Shown here: piece after piece, positions 1 to 13,690 of the stretch | How positions within the stretch are numbered: the first letter of the stretch is position 1 | Layout: each line of letters begins with the position of its first letter | Origin: Glycine soja | Taxonomy: Eukaryota; Streptophyta; Magnoliopsida; Fabales; Fabaceae | Assembly: GCF_004193775.1 (NCBI RefSeq) | Contig: NC_041012.1 | Location: 8,267,223-8,331,222, forward strand | Reading direction: 5' to 3' | Length of the DNA stretch: 64,000 nt | The notes under the pieces: generated by a model | Database searches by the model: none | The model's input: the letters and a program-made list of their open reading frames with translations, nothing else | What the model was told of the DNA's origin: nothing | Translations under genes and position numbers: made by a program

Positions 1-608
1 AATAATTTTTCAGGCCTCTTACTGTGTTACCCTTTATAAAAAGTATAACCAAAATATTGTATATTAACTAATTAAGTTTAGCATCCACCAGATAAAAACT
101 CAGAAGAAGTTAAATTCTTAATTTTTTAATTCAAAAGAAGTGTTAAAAAAGAGAAAAATAGATAATTATAACAATGCATACCAGTTATCAATACATGAAG
201 CTAAAAAGGAAGAAAGGTAGAGGCTTAAAGTCAAAGAAGTGTTCGGCTTATTTTAATTTGCAAATGGTAAACTAAACTATAATTAATTCTTTGTTAGATT
301 CAACGTTTAACTTTGATATAATATCCCAATGAAGAATCTTTGTGGTGTGGACCGTTTTTCCATCTATGATTAGATGGACAACAGGCAGTTGCAAAATGAT
401 AGAAGGCAGGCCCTGGTTAATTATACTTCTCAATTGAAAGCAGCTAAATACTATGTAATATGGCCAACAACTTTCACTCATTGCTCCCATATCTAAAAGT
501 TGATTGATCCTTAGAATCTTATCTTCTACATGAGGAATAGATACTGTGCCCACTTCCGTTGGTGAATGGAACTCTTGATTCTATTCAATCTCCCTTCTCC
601 AACCCTCT
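1..608. other. upstream intergenic region, no gene seen
   Basis: AT-rich sequence before the UBC promoter. Short open frames exist on the minus strand near 272-553, but the peptide has no recognisable domain and its composition looks like non-coding DNA. No transposon ends or tandem repeats stood out. Confidence 0.6.
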
Positions 609-617
609 ATTATATAT
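609..617 (+). promoter_or_regulatory. putative TATA box of the UBC gene
   Basis: TATTATATA lies about 100 bases upstream of the UBC start codon at 715, a suitable distance for a plant core promoter with a short 5' UTR. No other element of comparable quality lies between it and the ATG. The assignment is by motif and position only. Confidence 0.45.
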
Positions 618-714
618 CCTGCAACCTGCTTTGTTTCTTGTAGTGTTCTAATCATTTTGGCTTTGGCTTTCCAATCCTCCTGATTTCCTCTTCTACGATT
701 GTAAAATATCGCGA

Positions 715-1724
<1,010 letters not shown>

Positions 1725-1913
1725 AACTCTCTTCCCTCTTGCCTCCTCCAATACACGTTTTGGAATTGTCTTTTTGCTCTTCAAAAACCTCCCCTTTTAT
1801 GGTATTATATATAAATATGACCATGAAGTTTGGGCATATTATTGAACCAGTTGCATACATATGAGAATTGTTCTCAAAGGCTTTACCTTTGTGATTCGAG
1901 CTTGCTCTATATG

Positions 1914-1919
1914 AATAAA
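1914..1919 (+). terminator. putative polyadenylation signal of UBC
   Basis: AATAAA lies 190 bases after the UBC stop codon, a normal plant 3' UTR length. It is a motif match only; plant poly(A) signals are loose, so the real cleavage site may differ. Confidence 0.4.
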
Positions 1920-2780
1920 ATGCTACTATCATTTGGAGCTTTTCTTATATTCCCATTAAAAAAGTAATTAACCAAGAAGACTAAATTATTTGTCCACTAC
2001 CTTAGGTCAAGAAACAAGGGTTTTTAACGACCTTGCAATTGTTTTTCACAAAACACATTTGTTTGCCATGGTAAGATTTGGATCTGGTTATTAACTCCTA
2101 TACTTAATTCAAGCTTCAATGAATAAATACCCAATCAGCACGTACAGTATCATGTTATTGGTGATCTAAAACTATACTACCACTCAAGCTTGTTCCGACA
2201 AGACTCTAAGCCCTTAATTTGCATTTTGTTTTTTGATTGAAATTATGGTTAACTAAATTGAATCATATAATTTAGGGTCAAAACAGAAGGGGAAAAAAGA
2301 AACACGTTCTGAATTATATATATCTTCAATAGTACACTTTTATGTTGGACAGAAGTAACGAATTTGTGTTTGGTATTTCAAGCTTGGTGTTTGAAACCTG
2401 TCATCCGCTTGTTGATCACAAATGAGCATAATGACCAATGTAAGAGTCGTGCATGCTTTACAAATTACAAGTAAATTATTCTGCCATAACTAAACTGCCA
2501 GTGCTAGTAAACATCTTAACATTACCCAATATAGTTCTCGTTGACAGTTTGGCCCGTAACAGTCTTGCATTAATTACTCGTTTTGAGGAAATAGGCTACA
2601 TGATTTTATACTGTAATTCGATCAAGTCATATTATGTATGGTAATTGGCTTTTACATTAACTATCATAAAAATTATACTATAATACTATGAGTGATTTAT
2701 GATTAATTAATAATGTAAAACTATTATTTCATGATCATTAAATTTATTTTTAAAATATGCACATGACTTGAAACAAGATA

Positions 2781-3039
2781 TTTCTTCCGTTTTTATATGT
2801 AAGATTCAGTTATCTAATTTGTTAAAATTAGAAAAAATAATTAATTTAGTTGATAATAATAAATTTATCTTAAATATATAACTTTTTTTAAAACTTTCCT
2901 AGTCATTAATACTTTTTTTTTCTAATGGTTTGATAATATATATATTTTTTAATTAATATAATACATATTATAACTTAAATCTTTTAAAAAAAATAAATAC
3001 TATTTTAAATGTGGGTTTTATAAATAACAACGGAGAAAG
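2781..3039. mobile_element. Stowaway-like MITE (Tc1/mariner type)
   Basis: A 259-base element without coding capacity. The left end reads TTTCTTCCGTTTTTATATG and the reverse complement of the right end reads CTTTCTCCGTTGTTATTTA, so the ends are imperfect terminal inverted repeats with the CTYCCGTT-like core of Stowaway elements. It is flanked by TA on both sides (2779-2780 and 3040-3041), the target duplication of Tc1/mariner transposition. The ends have diverged, so it is probably an old insertion. Confidence 0.7.
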
Positions 3040-5796
3040 TATATTTTTCTGTCGCTACCAATTTTAGCAAATAGTCAAGAATCATATAGTCATTCTGCTT
3101 TACAAAAACTATTAAATTGTTTAGGCACGTAGGTTCCTAATGTCACAGATTGAGATCGAGCACATTCTTCTTCATTATATAAAAAGAATAAAGGTAGCAA
3201 TTATAGCAGAATGAGATTAATATTCTGATAGATATTTTATATTTTATACTTCAGGTCCCATTTTAGTAATTGCAACATGCAATGTGCGCAACTTTACGAG
3301 CAAACATTATTACCACACAAATAAAATTCAAAATTAGACATTAGTGATGCCATGTCAAGCACGCAAAGCTACAATGAAGTACGTGTCTTAATGATCGCAT
3401 TTGATGGCATGCTTATGGTTGGCGTTATTTAATAAAAGAATAGGGCTTACACCATCAATATTCTTCGAGCAAATAATTCTCTTGCTTGGTTCCAAAGATG
3501 TAGTTGAATAGGCCACAGCACCTTTCTCATCTGTGATAGTAGCAAAACCATGCAGGAACTCCTACGATTGTGAGACTTGAACTGCTTTAATTTTATATTT
3601 CATCTTGTTGTTTCTTTTCAACCTCCCTAAATTTTAGTGTTTTATTTTATTTTCTGCAAGTAGACTCTTAAACTTTAGTTTCATCACAATTAATTAATCA
3701 TGAAACTTTACTCATTTTATAAATAGACATTTTGGACTTTTATTTTTCTAAATTGATTCCTAAATTTCAAACATTTTACGAAAAGAGACTCAAGAATTTA
3801 ATTTTATACAACTTGATCATCAAACTTTACCTCCATTGAAAATAGTCTATTTTATTAAGTTGAGATTAAATTGTTAACAGAGAAAAAACAATCTCAATTG
3901 TTCGGTTACCTTAAGTCACAATCATTCATTAAAAATATTTTTCTTTCAAAACTTATTCAATTACACCCCTTAAATAGAAAATATCTTTAATTTATAAATC
4001 GTTAGGTATTAAATTAGTGTACTGCATAAAATATTCTAATGACCGAGAGAAGGTACATTAAGTAGAAAAGGAAAGAATAAGGATTTGATTTTGATTTTTA
4101 AAACGAGGGATGGAGGGCCTTGCTCATCTTTCGAATTTTGTTTCGTCCACTAGTCGCTTTGGTTGGTCAAGCATCTTTTAAAAAATATATAGAGTATTTA
4201 ATCCTTTGATAACTATAGATGATTTTGAAGTGTTTTTTTTTTATTATATGTTTGCCAAAAGAAAGTCATCCTACGACTTCAGAAAATAGTTTTTCCGTTC
4301 AAATCAACAAACTTAAACCGTTGTAAAACATTCGCAGACAGTTTAGACCGATTACTTTTACTATGGTCCACTGCCAATTCTACCAAAAAATTATCCTTCC
4401 CTCTGTATTAAAATGTTTTTCCTTTTCCTCTTATTGACATATCTTCGTATTTAACTGTTATATTTAATTGATTTACGATGCTTTTCTTTTCTGTTGTTAT
4501 GGCAACTTAATTATCACATACAAATCGGCAGAAAAAAAAAAAAGAAGGAAAAAGATGAAACTCCAAATACAACAAACCAAACCATAACCGATCGATTTCT
4601 GTTGTACCTAATATATATATTAGATAAGGCTGAAGATTTATAAGTCCCATTTCTCACCCAAGAACAACAAGGCCTGACAAAGAAAACGTGGCATTGGCAT
4701 GTATAGAGGTTGAAAGGTTATGCATTAGACTTTGAATTTGTGGGGCTTATTATAGAATCCAGAATTTTAACTCGTTCAACTTTGATTTCATTGTCAATAT
4801 CAATTTCAACTAGATAAGCAACAAATAAATTATAAATTAAACTGCGTAATATATGTTCAAACTAATTACATTACATTTTCATTTATCATACGGGATCGAT
4901 CTCTTCCACTGTTACATTCCTGTTGTTGAACTGCTGAGCATTTTAGTTCTGTGAAAAGAGAAACAGTATACAAATTTTCAATCAAAGACGTGCACTCCGA
5001 GAATTCTAACGTCTAAAATTGTTCAAGCTATATATATAGTTTGGGATAAATAATACATATGCGATCATGACCATGACAATGACAAAACAGATCGATTCAT
5101 CTTGTGTGAATTTTACAATTTTGTTACGGAAGGTAATGTTTTAATTAACGATTTTACAATGACACTATTTATTTTAATAATTACACTTTCTTTTCAATTT
5201 TTAATAAAACATTTTTTTATTAAAATAAGATAATAAGGGTTAAAAATTAACTAAAACTTAAAAATACAATTACTTAAAATATATTTTTTGACTACAAAAT
5301 AAAAAGAAACTGACTTAAAAATCACATTTATCAGTTAGTACTATAATTAATTTTAGCAAATATTTTTTATTTAACATCTTTCCTTCAAATGATTTTTTTC
5401 AACCTTTAAATAATATTCATCAACTATTTTTGAAAAAAATAATAATTTACCTCATATACAACCAATGATAATTAAATCATAATAATGTTAGCACAGGGGT
5501 TGCGAATATGTTTGAGAGGGATAGCGACATTTATTAAACAGAAAAAAAAAGATATTTAGCATTGTTGTAAAAATAAGTATTACTATAATTTTTTTTAACC
5601 CACTTGTTTACCAGAGAAAAGAGTATTGACTGATTTAGAGTTTAGTCGAAAATAAATAAAGTTTAATAAAAAATTATTTCTATCAAAAAATGAACTTAAA
5701 TAGTATTAGTACAATTTGATTTTAATTTTAATACATTAATTACTTGTGTCTAATCAATTTAGTTTTTTTTTCTCTCTTTTAAATAAGAAAAAAATC

Positions 5797-6180
5797 AGTT
5801 GACCTTTATAGTTATACAAATTTTTTCTTTTAATCCCTACACTTCAAAACTATTTTTTTTAGTTATTTACAAACATTTTTAGATTCCTTTTTATCCTCAT
5901 CATTTTTATTAACAAATATTAATTTTGTCAGTAGAAAGAATTAAACCTATAATATTTTTCTTTGATTCTTTTTCTTTTTCCTTAACTATTTAATTTATCT
6001 TATCTCTTCATTTTTATTCTCATCGTTACAAAATGATAAAGATCAAAAAGTAAATTTTATGTAACAGTAGGAACAAAAAGATATTTATGAAAGTATTTGT
6101 ATATAGATTAAAAGAAATTATTTTTAAGTTTAAAAATTAAAAAATAAAATTTATGTAACTATAAAAATTAAACGAGTAAT
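5797..6180. repeat. inverted-repeat element, possibly a Mutator-like MITE
   Basis: The left arm (ACCTTTATAGTTATACAAATTTTTTC, read from about 5802 in short pieces: TTTATAGTTA then ACAAATTTT) is matched, inverted, by the right arm ending near 6180 (TTTATAGTTA then ATAAATTTT). Similarity continues inward for about 100 bases with gaps. There is no coding capacity. Boundaries and target duplication are uncertain because the flanks are AT-rich. Confidence 0.45.
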
Positions 6181-7241
6181 TTTTCTTTTAAAAACAACTA
6201 GTTAAATACCCATGTGTAGGCGGGTTATTCTCGTTTTTAACACATATGTTTAACATACACAATTTTATAAAATTAAATTTTTACATTGAGACGAATATAA
6301 TTAGTTGTCCAAGTTCTTTAAAAATATTGAGACAAAGAGTATTTAAGTAGAAAAAAAATATGATTATAATCTTATAGATATTTATTTTTATTTAGGCGGG
6401 AAGCGGTTAACCAGCCGTTCTCTGAAGATTCTGAAGAAAGCGAAGCAGACAAAATGGATATTAGTATAATCTAGAATCACAATATTATGGGTACGTAATA
6501 TCATTTGCTTGTGTTTATCCCTTTTAGAGGATATTAATTATTACACAATTATGAACTATCCTTAAGAAGTGTTGGCAAAAACATGTGTTAAATTTTATAA
6601 CTAGCAAGTATGCAGTGTTAGAAAATGATAATCAGGTTAACTCTTCCTAATTCGCCACGAATTCATTAGAAAATAAGTTGGAATGTTGTGAAACAAATTT
6701 GAAGAAAAATAAAACATGCGCTAAAACAGGTTAACTACTCTTCCTAGCTAATAAATAGTCAGACACAAATTCATTTTTCATCCTGTTTTAATTTTTTTAA
6801 TTTAATTAAATTAACGATTATAAGAGAGACTCACATTTAAAGTTTAGCAAAACTCAAGATTTTTTTTTTTTTTGAATTAGAGTATCTCTTAACTCAAAGT
6901 CCCAATGACTTAACCCCTAAGATAGAACTAAGAGATTATAATCATATAATTAAGGAACAAAGTTATTTCAACTATGTCAATTATGTTAATATGATTGTAT
7001 CATAATCTAAAATTGATAAAATATAATATTTAGATAAAAAAATTCAAAAAAAAGATAAGATTATTATTAATTTTATCATTTAGAGAAAGGTAAAGATAAA
7101 AATTGATTTTTAAATAATTAAAATTTGATAAATATAATATTAAGGTAAAAATTGTTTTAAAAAAAAGAAGATAAGATCACTATTGGTTATATACTAACTA
7201 AAAGAGAAAAAAATTGTATCCTGATAATATAAAATTTTTTA

Positions 7242-7612
7242 GGGAGTGTTTGATTTGATTATTTTTTGTTTTCATTTTTACTTGAAATAGAAAATGATAA
7301 TGAAAATGAGTTTGATTGGATTTTTGAAAACATTTTTAGTGAAAATATTTTCTCAAACGAGTCAAAAATTGAAAATAATAAAATCTCATTTTCAGTGTTT
7401 TAAGTTAAATTCATGAACTTCATTTTGTATAAAATAAAAATAGGGTGACAAGAAATATAATTTTAAACAAATTTAAAAATATAATATTTTTATTTATTGA
7501 AAGCAAAAAATAAGAAATTAAATCAAACATATTTTCAGAATATTAATATTTTAAAAATGAAAATAATTTTTAAAAAATGAAAACAGAAAATAAAAATACA
7601 AACCAAACACCC
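7242..7612. mobile_element. Tourist-like MITE (PIF/Harbinger type)
   Basis: A 371-base AT-rich element with no coding capacity. The left end starts GGGAGTGTTTGATTTG; the reverse complement of the right end starts GGGTGTTTGGTTTGTATT. The two ends form imperfect terminal inverted repeats with the GGG..TGTTTGG core known from Tourist elements. TTA occurs immediately outside both ends (7239-7241 and 7613-7615), the three-base duplication of PIF/Harbinger transposition. The arms are similar inward for about 40-60 bases, so the element could fold back. Confidence 0.75.
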
Positions 7613-8358
7613 TTATATAATGATTTAATCACGATGCATCATATGATTTTAAAATAATTACATTAAAAACAAAATACGAGTGTCGTCACTCGAAGTTTGG
7701 AATTTTATTGGAAGCGATGTGGTCGTCCTAGGCGCAATAATCGTGGAATAGTGTTTCATCAGACCATGTAACAGGTTACAGGACCGCAGGTCAAGGGTTT
7801 CCCGCGAAAACGCCAGCTTAGGACTAAATATTTTCAGGTGCATAGTAAATAACGTTAAACACAAAACCCTCTGTCCGTACTTTTCGCACCAATTCTTTTC
7901 CTTATCAACACCACCAGCAATGAATGCATCTTTTACTTCCTTTTTTCCTTTCCAATTTTAACACCCCGTTTCGTTCAAGAACACACTTTTATTCCACACC
8001 AGAATTCTCTGTGTGTTCTTTTATTCCATTCTACCACAATACGTAAAAAAAAAAAAGCAATTTGAGTACGTAGTCTTCTTTAGAATTTAATTTAGTTGAA
8101 GTAGGTACGCTTGCTGATGCTATTTGGCGGTAATTTAATTCAGTTAAAACAAACAAAAACACATGCTGTTCTCAAACCATGGCTGCTTTTAGGTACATAC
8201 TTCTTGTTTTATTCAACATATTTTTAATACCATAATCGTTTTTTACGATGATATACTATATTAATTCAAGGTCTCCACGGGTTTTCTTCACCTATTGTTT
8301 CATCCAATAGGTCATGTGATTTTTAATGTTTTTTTCCTCCTCCTCATCTCTCGCCACC

Positions 8359-8384
8359 ATATATATATATATATATATATATAT
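8359..8384. repeat. AT dinucleotide microsatellite
   Basis: Thirteen AT units in a row, about 220 bases upstream of the kinase start codon. It may lie in the promoter or in a 5' UTR intron of that gene. Likely length-polymorphic. Confidence 0.9.
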
Positions 8385-8600
8385 TTTAATGTGACGCCGT
8401 CTCTGTCAATAGGTGCTGCTGCCATTTAATAAGTATATTCAACTATAGTATATGCTGGTGTGCCAAGTGTTGGAGCATTAGGTTCAAGTTTCAATTCCAA
8501 CCATGATAGTAATATTAGTAGCTTTGTTTTGCAGAGTATGATCGAGATGGTTCACTCAACAAGGTGAGGTGATTGATATAAAAATAAAAGGCAAAACGCA

Positions 8601-11600
8601 ATGACAGTTGAAAAGAGAATTGTTTTGGTGGGGATTAGAATTGATGGCTATAGCAGACAGCTCCTCAACTGGGCTCTTGTCAAAGTTGCTGAGCCTGGTG
8701 ATTGTGTTATAGCAGTTCATGTGGTTAAAAATTCAGGTAATTAAGGAACTTCTGAGCTTCTACACATATTATTATTAGCGTATGTATTTTTCCTTTAAAC
8801 ATGTTGAAAAAGTTAATCTAATGCAGATTATGTTTCCAAAAACAAGACTCTGATAGATGGCTATTTAGAAGTTTATGATGGCCTATGTGGTGTGAAGAAG
8901 GTACACATTTTTTTTTTTCTTTTTACAGTTCTGGAGGTATTGTTTGTGTTGTTCTTCGATTAGAATTTGAGTTTCACCTCAATAAGGCGTAATAAAGGTT
9001 TGCATTAGAGGATTACCAAGTTAAAACTCCAATTCTGATTAGAAAACGATACTTGAGATATTTTACTTTCATTCACGGGGTTGGTATAAGTCGCAGATTT
9101 TATTGACGGGTCGAATTGGATTTCAGGTAGGTCTCACTGGTCAAATCTTCACAGGAAGCTCCATTAAAAACATTCTTGTCAGAGAAGCAAAAAAACATGC
9201 TGCTCTGGCTCTAGTGGTAGGGTATGTGGAACTTGTATTTCACTTCACCATATTTGTTGTGGGTTTAGTTTATTTGATGTATATATACATTTACTTAATT
9301 TGCATTCTCTGATTGGTTTAAAAGACTAAATAAAACAGATTGATTTCAATTGCAGGGGACGAGCTGCCACAGCTAAATATTGTGCTAAACGGCTACCACC
9401 GACCACCAATGTTCTAGCCATTCAAGACTCAAGAATTCTCTTCAGAAGTTGCACCAATAAACAACTACCAGGTTCATATCTGTGTCCTTATTTCACAATC
9501 TTGTAGAAAAATTATATCATAAGTGAGTGAGTCAGTAACAAAAGTGAAATAGAATAAGTCTTGTTTCCTTTTGTGGCAGGTGGTCTTATACTGGATCCAA
9601 GACCTAGTTTAACAATCATCGAAGAAAACTTGAGTGACAGAATAATCCAGTCTGCAATTTGTGACTCCATCATGGAGATTGAGGAATCAACACCCATAAA
9701 AAATTCCTTAGAATTGAAGGATGAAGAGAAGAGCAAGTCAACAAGGTCAATATCAGTTGAGCAGAAGCTTGGGTGGCCTCTACTCCGCAGAGCCAATTCA
9801 GGAATGTCACAAACCCTTCTTCATACAAGGGACATGTCAGTAGTACAATGGGTAATGACCTTACCAGATCGTTCACCACATAATAAAAGTTCTAGCTCTT
9901 CTTCCACTGAGGAAAATCCATTTGAAAGGAGGAGCATCAGCGATATTGAATATGAGAGCTCTACAAATTCTTCTCCTGCATCTGTTGATATAATACCAAA
10001 TGGCCTAGAGGAGATATTAAATTTAAATTCTCTCGATTGCAAGCGATTCAGCCTTGAGGTTCTCAAGTCTTGCACTAGCCAATTCTCTTCAGGTTGGTGA
10101 ACCACTGACTGTTAAATGCTTTTTTTTTATATATATATAGTTCCATAGTTTGTAAATAAATACAATAATTTTATAATCTTTCTTTATTCCATTGCAGAAA
10201 ACTTGGTTGGGAAAGGAGGGAGCAATCGTGTGTACAAAGGAGTCCTCCCTGATGGAAAGGCAATCGCAGTTAAAGTAATGCAGTCATCAAAAGAAGCCTG
10301 GAAAGATTTTGCCCTTGAGGTGGAAATAATATCCTCAGTGGAGCACAAAAGCATTGCCCCTCTACTTGGAATTTGCATAGAGAACAATTCTTTAATATCT
10401 GTTTACGATTATTTCCCCAAAGGCAGCTTAGAGGAAAATCTGCATGGTAAAGTTTCAGTTTTTCAACCATCTCATTTCAATTTTGATGGGAATGAATGAT
10501 GCTAATGAGAATTTGGAAATGGATATAGGAAAGAACAAGGATGAATCCATCTTGTCATGGGAAGTGAGATTTAATGTGGCTCTTAGGATCGCTGAAGCCC
10601 TCGATTACCTACACAGGGAAGCTTTGAAGCCTGTTGTTATACATAAAGATGTCAAGTCTTCTAACATTCTTCTCTCCCAAGGGTTTGAACCTCAGGTAAT
10701 CAAAAGCATTGAGACTATTATTAGTATTGAAAAGAACATTTATGTGTGAAATTCATTATGTTGTTTTGTTGCAGTTGTCTGATTTCGGACTAGCAGTATG
10801 GGGTCCAACAACTTCATCCTTTTTGACCCAAGATGTAGTAGGAACATTTGGTTATCTTGCTCCTGAATACTTCATGTATGGAAAGGTCAGTGACAAGATA
10901 GATGTCTATGCCTTCGGTGTAGTTCTACTTGAGCTAATATCAGGAAGGGAACCAATCAGCTCAGCAGCTTTCAAAGGACAGGAGAGCTTGGTCGTGTGGG
11001 TAAGACCAAACCCCATTTACAAGAATGAATTTTGACTTCTGTTAATGATATAAAAATACAAGAATAAGAATGTTATTCTTCCAATACTTATGACATACTA
11101 GTACCATATATAATTAGGAGAGAGATGGAAAGAGAAGTATAGAATAAGATAAAAGGAATTTTTGTTCTAGAATATAAGTATTATTTATTGGAGGTAATTT
11201 TGTTAAGGTGAATAACTATAGGTAACAAAGTTCTCCCTTTAGTATTCAACGCAATTATATATTTAGAATTTGATTTCGAAACTTCAGATTAAACTGAAAC
11301 AATTCAATGCTAATTGATTCACATGTGCTTAGTGTATTATAAGATAAAATATTTGACAGACAGAAAAAATGAATTATTAAAAGGTATATGTAAAACATTG
11401 TGAGAATAGGTTTACTCAAAGTATAAATCCTTTTTTGATACAATATAATTTATAAATCTAACAATGTTTCATTTTCAGGCGAAACCAATAATGGAGAGTG
11501 GGAATGTTAAGGGCTTATTGGACCCAAATTTAGAAGGGAAATTTGTTGAGGCCCAATTGCAAAGAATGGTTCTAGCAGCATCTTTATGCATCACACGGGC

Positions 11601-12006
11601 GGCTAGACTTCGTCCTAAACTGAACCAGGTAATACCAAATGACACATTGAAGCTGCCATATTCTCAATGAAAGTCACCACATTCCCAATTATTATTATTA
11701 TTATATTTTAAAAACTTTAAGCTCCTAAAGTTGATCATTTCCATTATGCATGTACAGATATTGAAGATCCTAAAAGGAGATGAGAGAGTTGAATGTTTCT
11801 TAAACTCTCAAGGGGATGGTGATCAGGAGGATTCAGAAAATCAAGAAAACATTGATGACGAAGTGTACCCAAATTCAAGTGCAGAGTTGCACCTAAGTCT
11901 TGCATTACTTGGTGTTGACGATGACAGTACATCACATAGTAGTACAGACCACAGCTATAGTGAACACTTGAAAGAACAATGGAGCAGGTCATCAAGTTTT
12001 AATTAG
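8601..12006 (+). CDS. protein kinase with N-terminal USP (adenine nucleotide alpha hydrolase-like) domain
   Basis: Ten exons join in frame: 8601-8736, 8827-8900, 9127-9221, 9356-9471, 9580-10092, 10198-10446, 10529-10695, 10775-10999, 11479-11628 and 11758-12006, giving 657 residues. Residues about 5-140 form a universal-stress-protein fold ([19 protein letters not shown] start). A Ser-rich linker follows, then a Ser/Thr kinase: glycine loop GKGGSNRV (316-323), lysine 337 in IAVK, catalytic loop HKDVKSSN (433-440), DFG 453-455, APE 479-481 and [12 protein letters not shown] in helix F. It is a receptor-like cytoplasmic kinase (RLCK VI-like) without signal peptide or membrane segment. From memory the counterparts are At2g16750 and At4g35030. 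Oddity: the HRD arginine is lysine; aspartate 435 is kept, so activity is expected. The splice sites are my reading, supported by continuous homology across each junction. Confidence 0.92.
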
Positions 12007-13385
12007 TTTTTGTTCAATTTCTAAGTTCCTAACACCCATTTGTCATTAGTTTTGTGCGTGTAGAGTTATGTTAAAAAAAACAACAACAAACGCAAAAACA
12101 AAGGAGTTGCGCCCCTTGATGAGGTGGCTTGTAGATTTAGAATGGCACTTTTCTTTTGAATTTATCAGGGAACAATGTACTAATTTTTGGCTTTATGCAT
12201 AAATCATATAGGCAATTAATGGATGAAATATGCAGCTTTTATTTCGCTTACTCATTAAATATGCTTTGACTGAAGCCGACCATATTCCTTAAAAATTACT
12301 ATATACCATAACTAATGCTTGAAATTTCAACCAATAATGTTGAGATTATGATTTTTTATTTTTTTGGTTTATACGTCTACAAAAGAAGATGGGGAGAGTT
12401 CCAAATGAACATGCACATTTAGGCAGAAACTAGTGTTGATTAAGAATAATTTTAAAATTTTATTACCATTCACATAACTTTCTTGGTTTACGAATTCAAT
12501 GACGTCATTCAGCAAACTCTATGAAAGCGAAAGTAAAATATGCGATGATGCCATTATATGAAAGCGTAGCAGTAAAATATAAGCTCATTGCAAAAGTAAA
12601 TAGTAAAACTAAAAAAGAGAGAATCAAAATATGAGTGCCCAAAAAAGATCAAGCGTCTGTCTAGTGGAGGGTAAATATGGGGAGGTGGAGGAATGAAAAT
12701 GAGCCGGGTCATTCGGTGCAGAAGAAATAATTTTAAAAATAAATGAGATCACTAAGTTATAGATCATTTATTTTTACTCATTTCTCTATCTTTCTTTTTC
12801 TTTAATTAAACACCTTTAATTTCTATTTTATTTTCACACATTTTTACTCATTTTTTTCCATCTTCTCTATTTCTTTCTTTTATTATTATTATTATTAAAC
12901 AGGGCACAAGAGATGTTGTTTTCTACTTTTTTTTTATAAAAAAAAACTCATTTACTAATAATAACTTATGAAAATTAATTTTAAAAGTAATATTTTTATT
13001 ATATAAATGGCAGTTGTTTTCTATTTTATCTTTTTCCTATTCTTATCATAAAAAATTGTAAAATCCATTTTATAAATATTTTTTTATAATCAAAAGTTTA
13101 GGGAAGTAAATTTTTATAAATAAAACAAAAGCACGATTAAATGGTCACAAGTCATGGAACGTGCCCTCCGCTATAGGCTCCAGGCACCAGCAAGGAAAGT
13201 TGAGAATTTCTTTCTTTTTTAAAAGATCAATAAATCAGTGATTAAAAATGTCCAACGACATTGCAGTTAAAGAAATGTCCTTCCTTTCATTATATTTGTT
13301 ATTCTATATTTTTTTTTTACAAAAAACTAAAAAAAGTACTAAATTAATCAGATTAAGAAAAATTAATAGATAAAAAGAATAACAA

Positions 13386-13690
13386 TTTTATAAAATTAAC
13401 TTTACCATTGTTAACTTATTTTTAATTTTTGTTGTTCGTTATTAATATTTTACTGAATATAAATAAAAATAATAATTATTTTACAACATAACAATTATTA
13501 TGCAACATAGGGAGTAATAATTTTATAAAATTAGCATATCTTGTCATCAATTATTCATGTATAATTTTTGTTGTTTATCACTAATATTATAAAGAATATA
13601 AGGAAAAAATAATTAATATTACATAAAAAGATAAAATAATAATTATTTTAGAAATGTTTTTTTTTTTACACTATAATTATTATGTAACGG
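13386..13690 (+). repeat. degenerate tandem duplication, about 150-base unit
   Basis: Two adjacent units both begin with TTTATAAAATTA, continue with AATTTTTGTTGTT and a run rich in AATAATAATTATTTTA, and end in ATTATTATG followed by CAACATAGGGAG or TAACGGAGGAC. The second unit carries an extra T-rich insert. The end AACGGAGGAC recalls a Stowaway terminus, so this could be a tandemly duplicated MITE fragment. No coding potential is visible. Confidence 0.4.

Larger units (their letters stand above)
1925..8590. other. long AT-rich intergenic region with MITEs, no gene
   Basis: About 6.7 kb between UBC and the kinase gene. No open frame here shows coding character or a recognisable domain. It contains a Stowaway-like element (2781-3039), an inverted-repeat element (about 5797-6180), a Tourist-like element (7242-7612), an AT dinucleotide run (8359-8384) and otherwise decayed AT-rich DNA. 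The segment 3600-3860 reads like a degenerate dispersed repeat of the same style as those at 5.8 kb and 17.2 kb, but I could not bound it. The last 100-200 bases probably hold the 5' UTR of the kinase gene. Confidence 0.6.
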
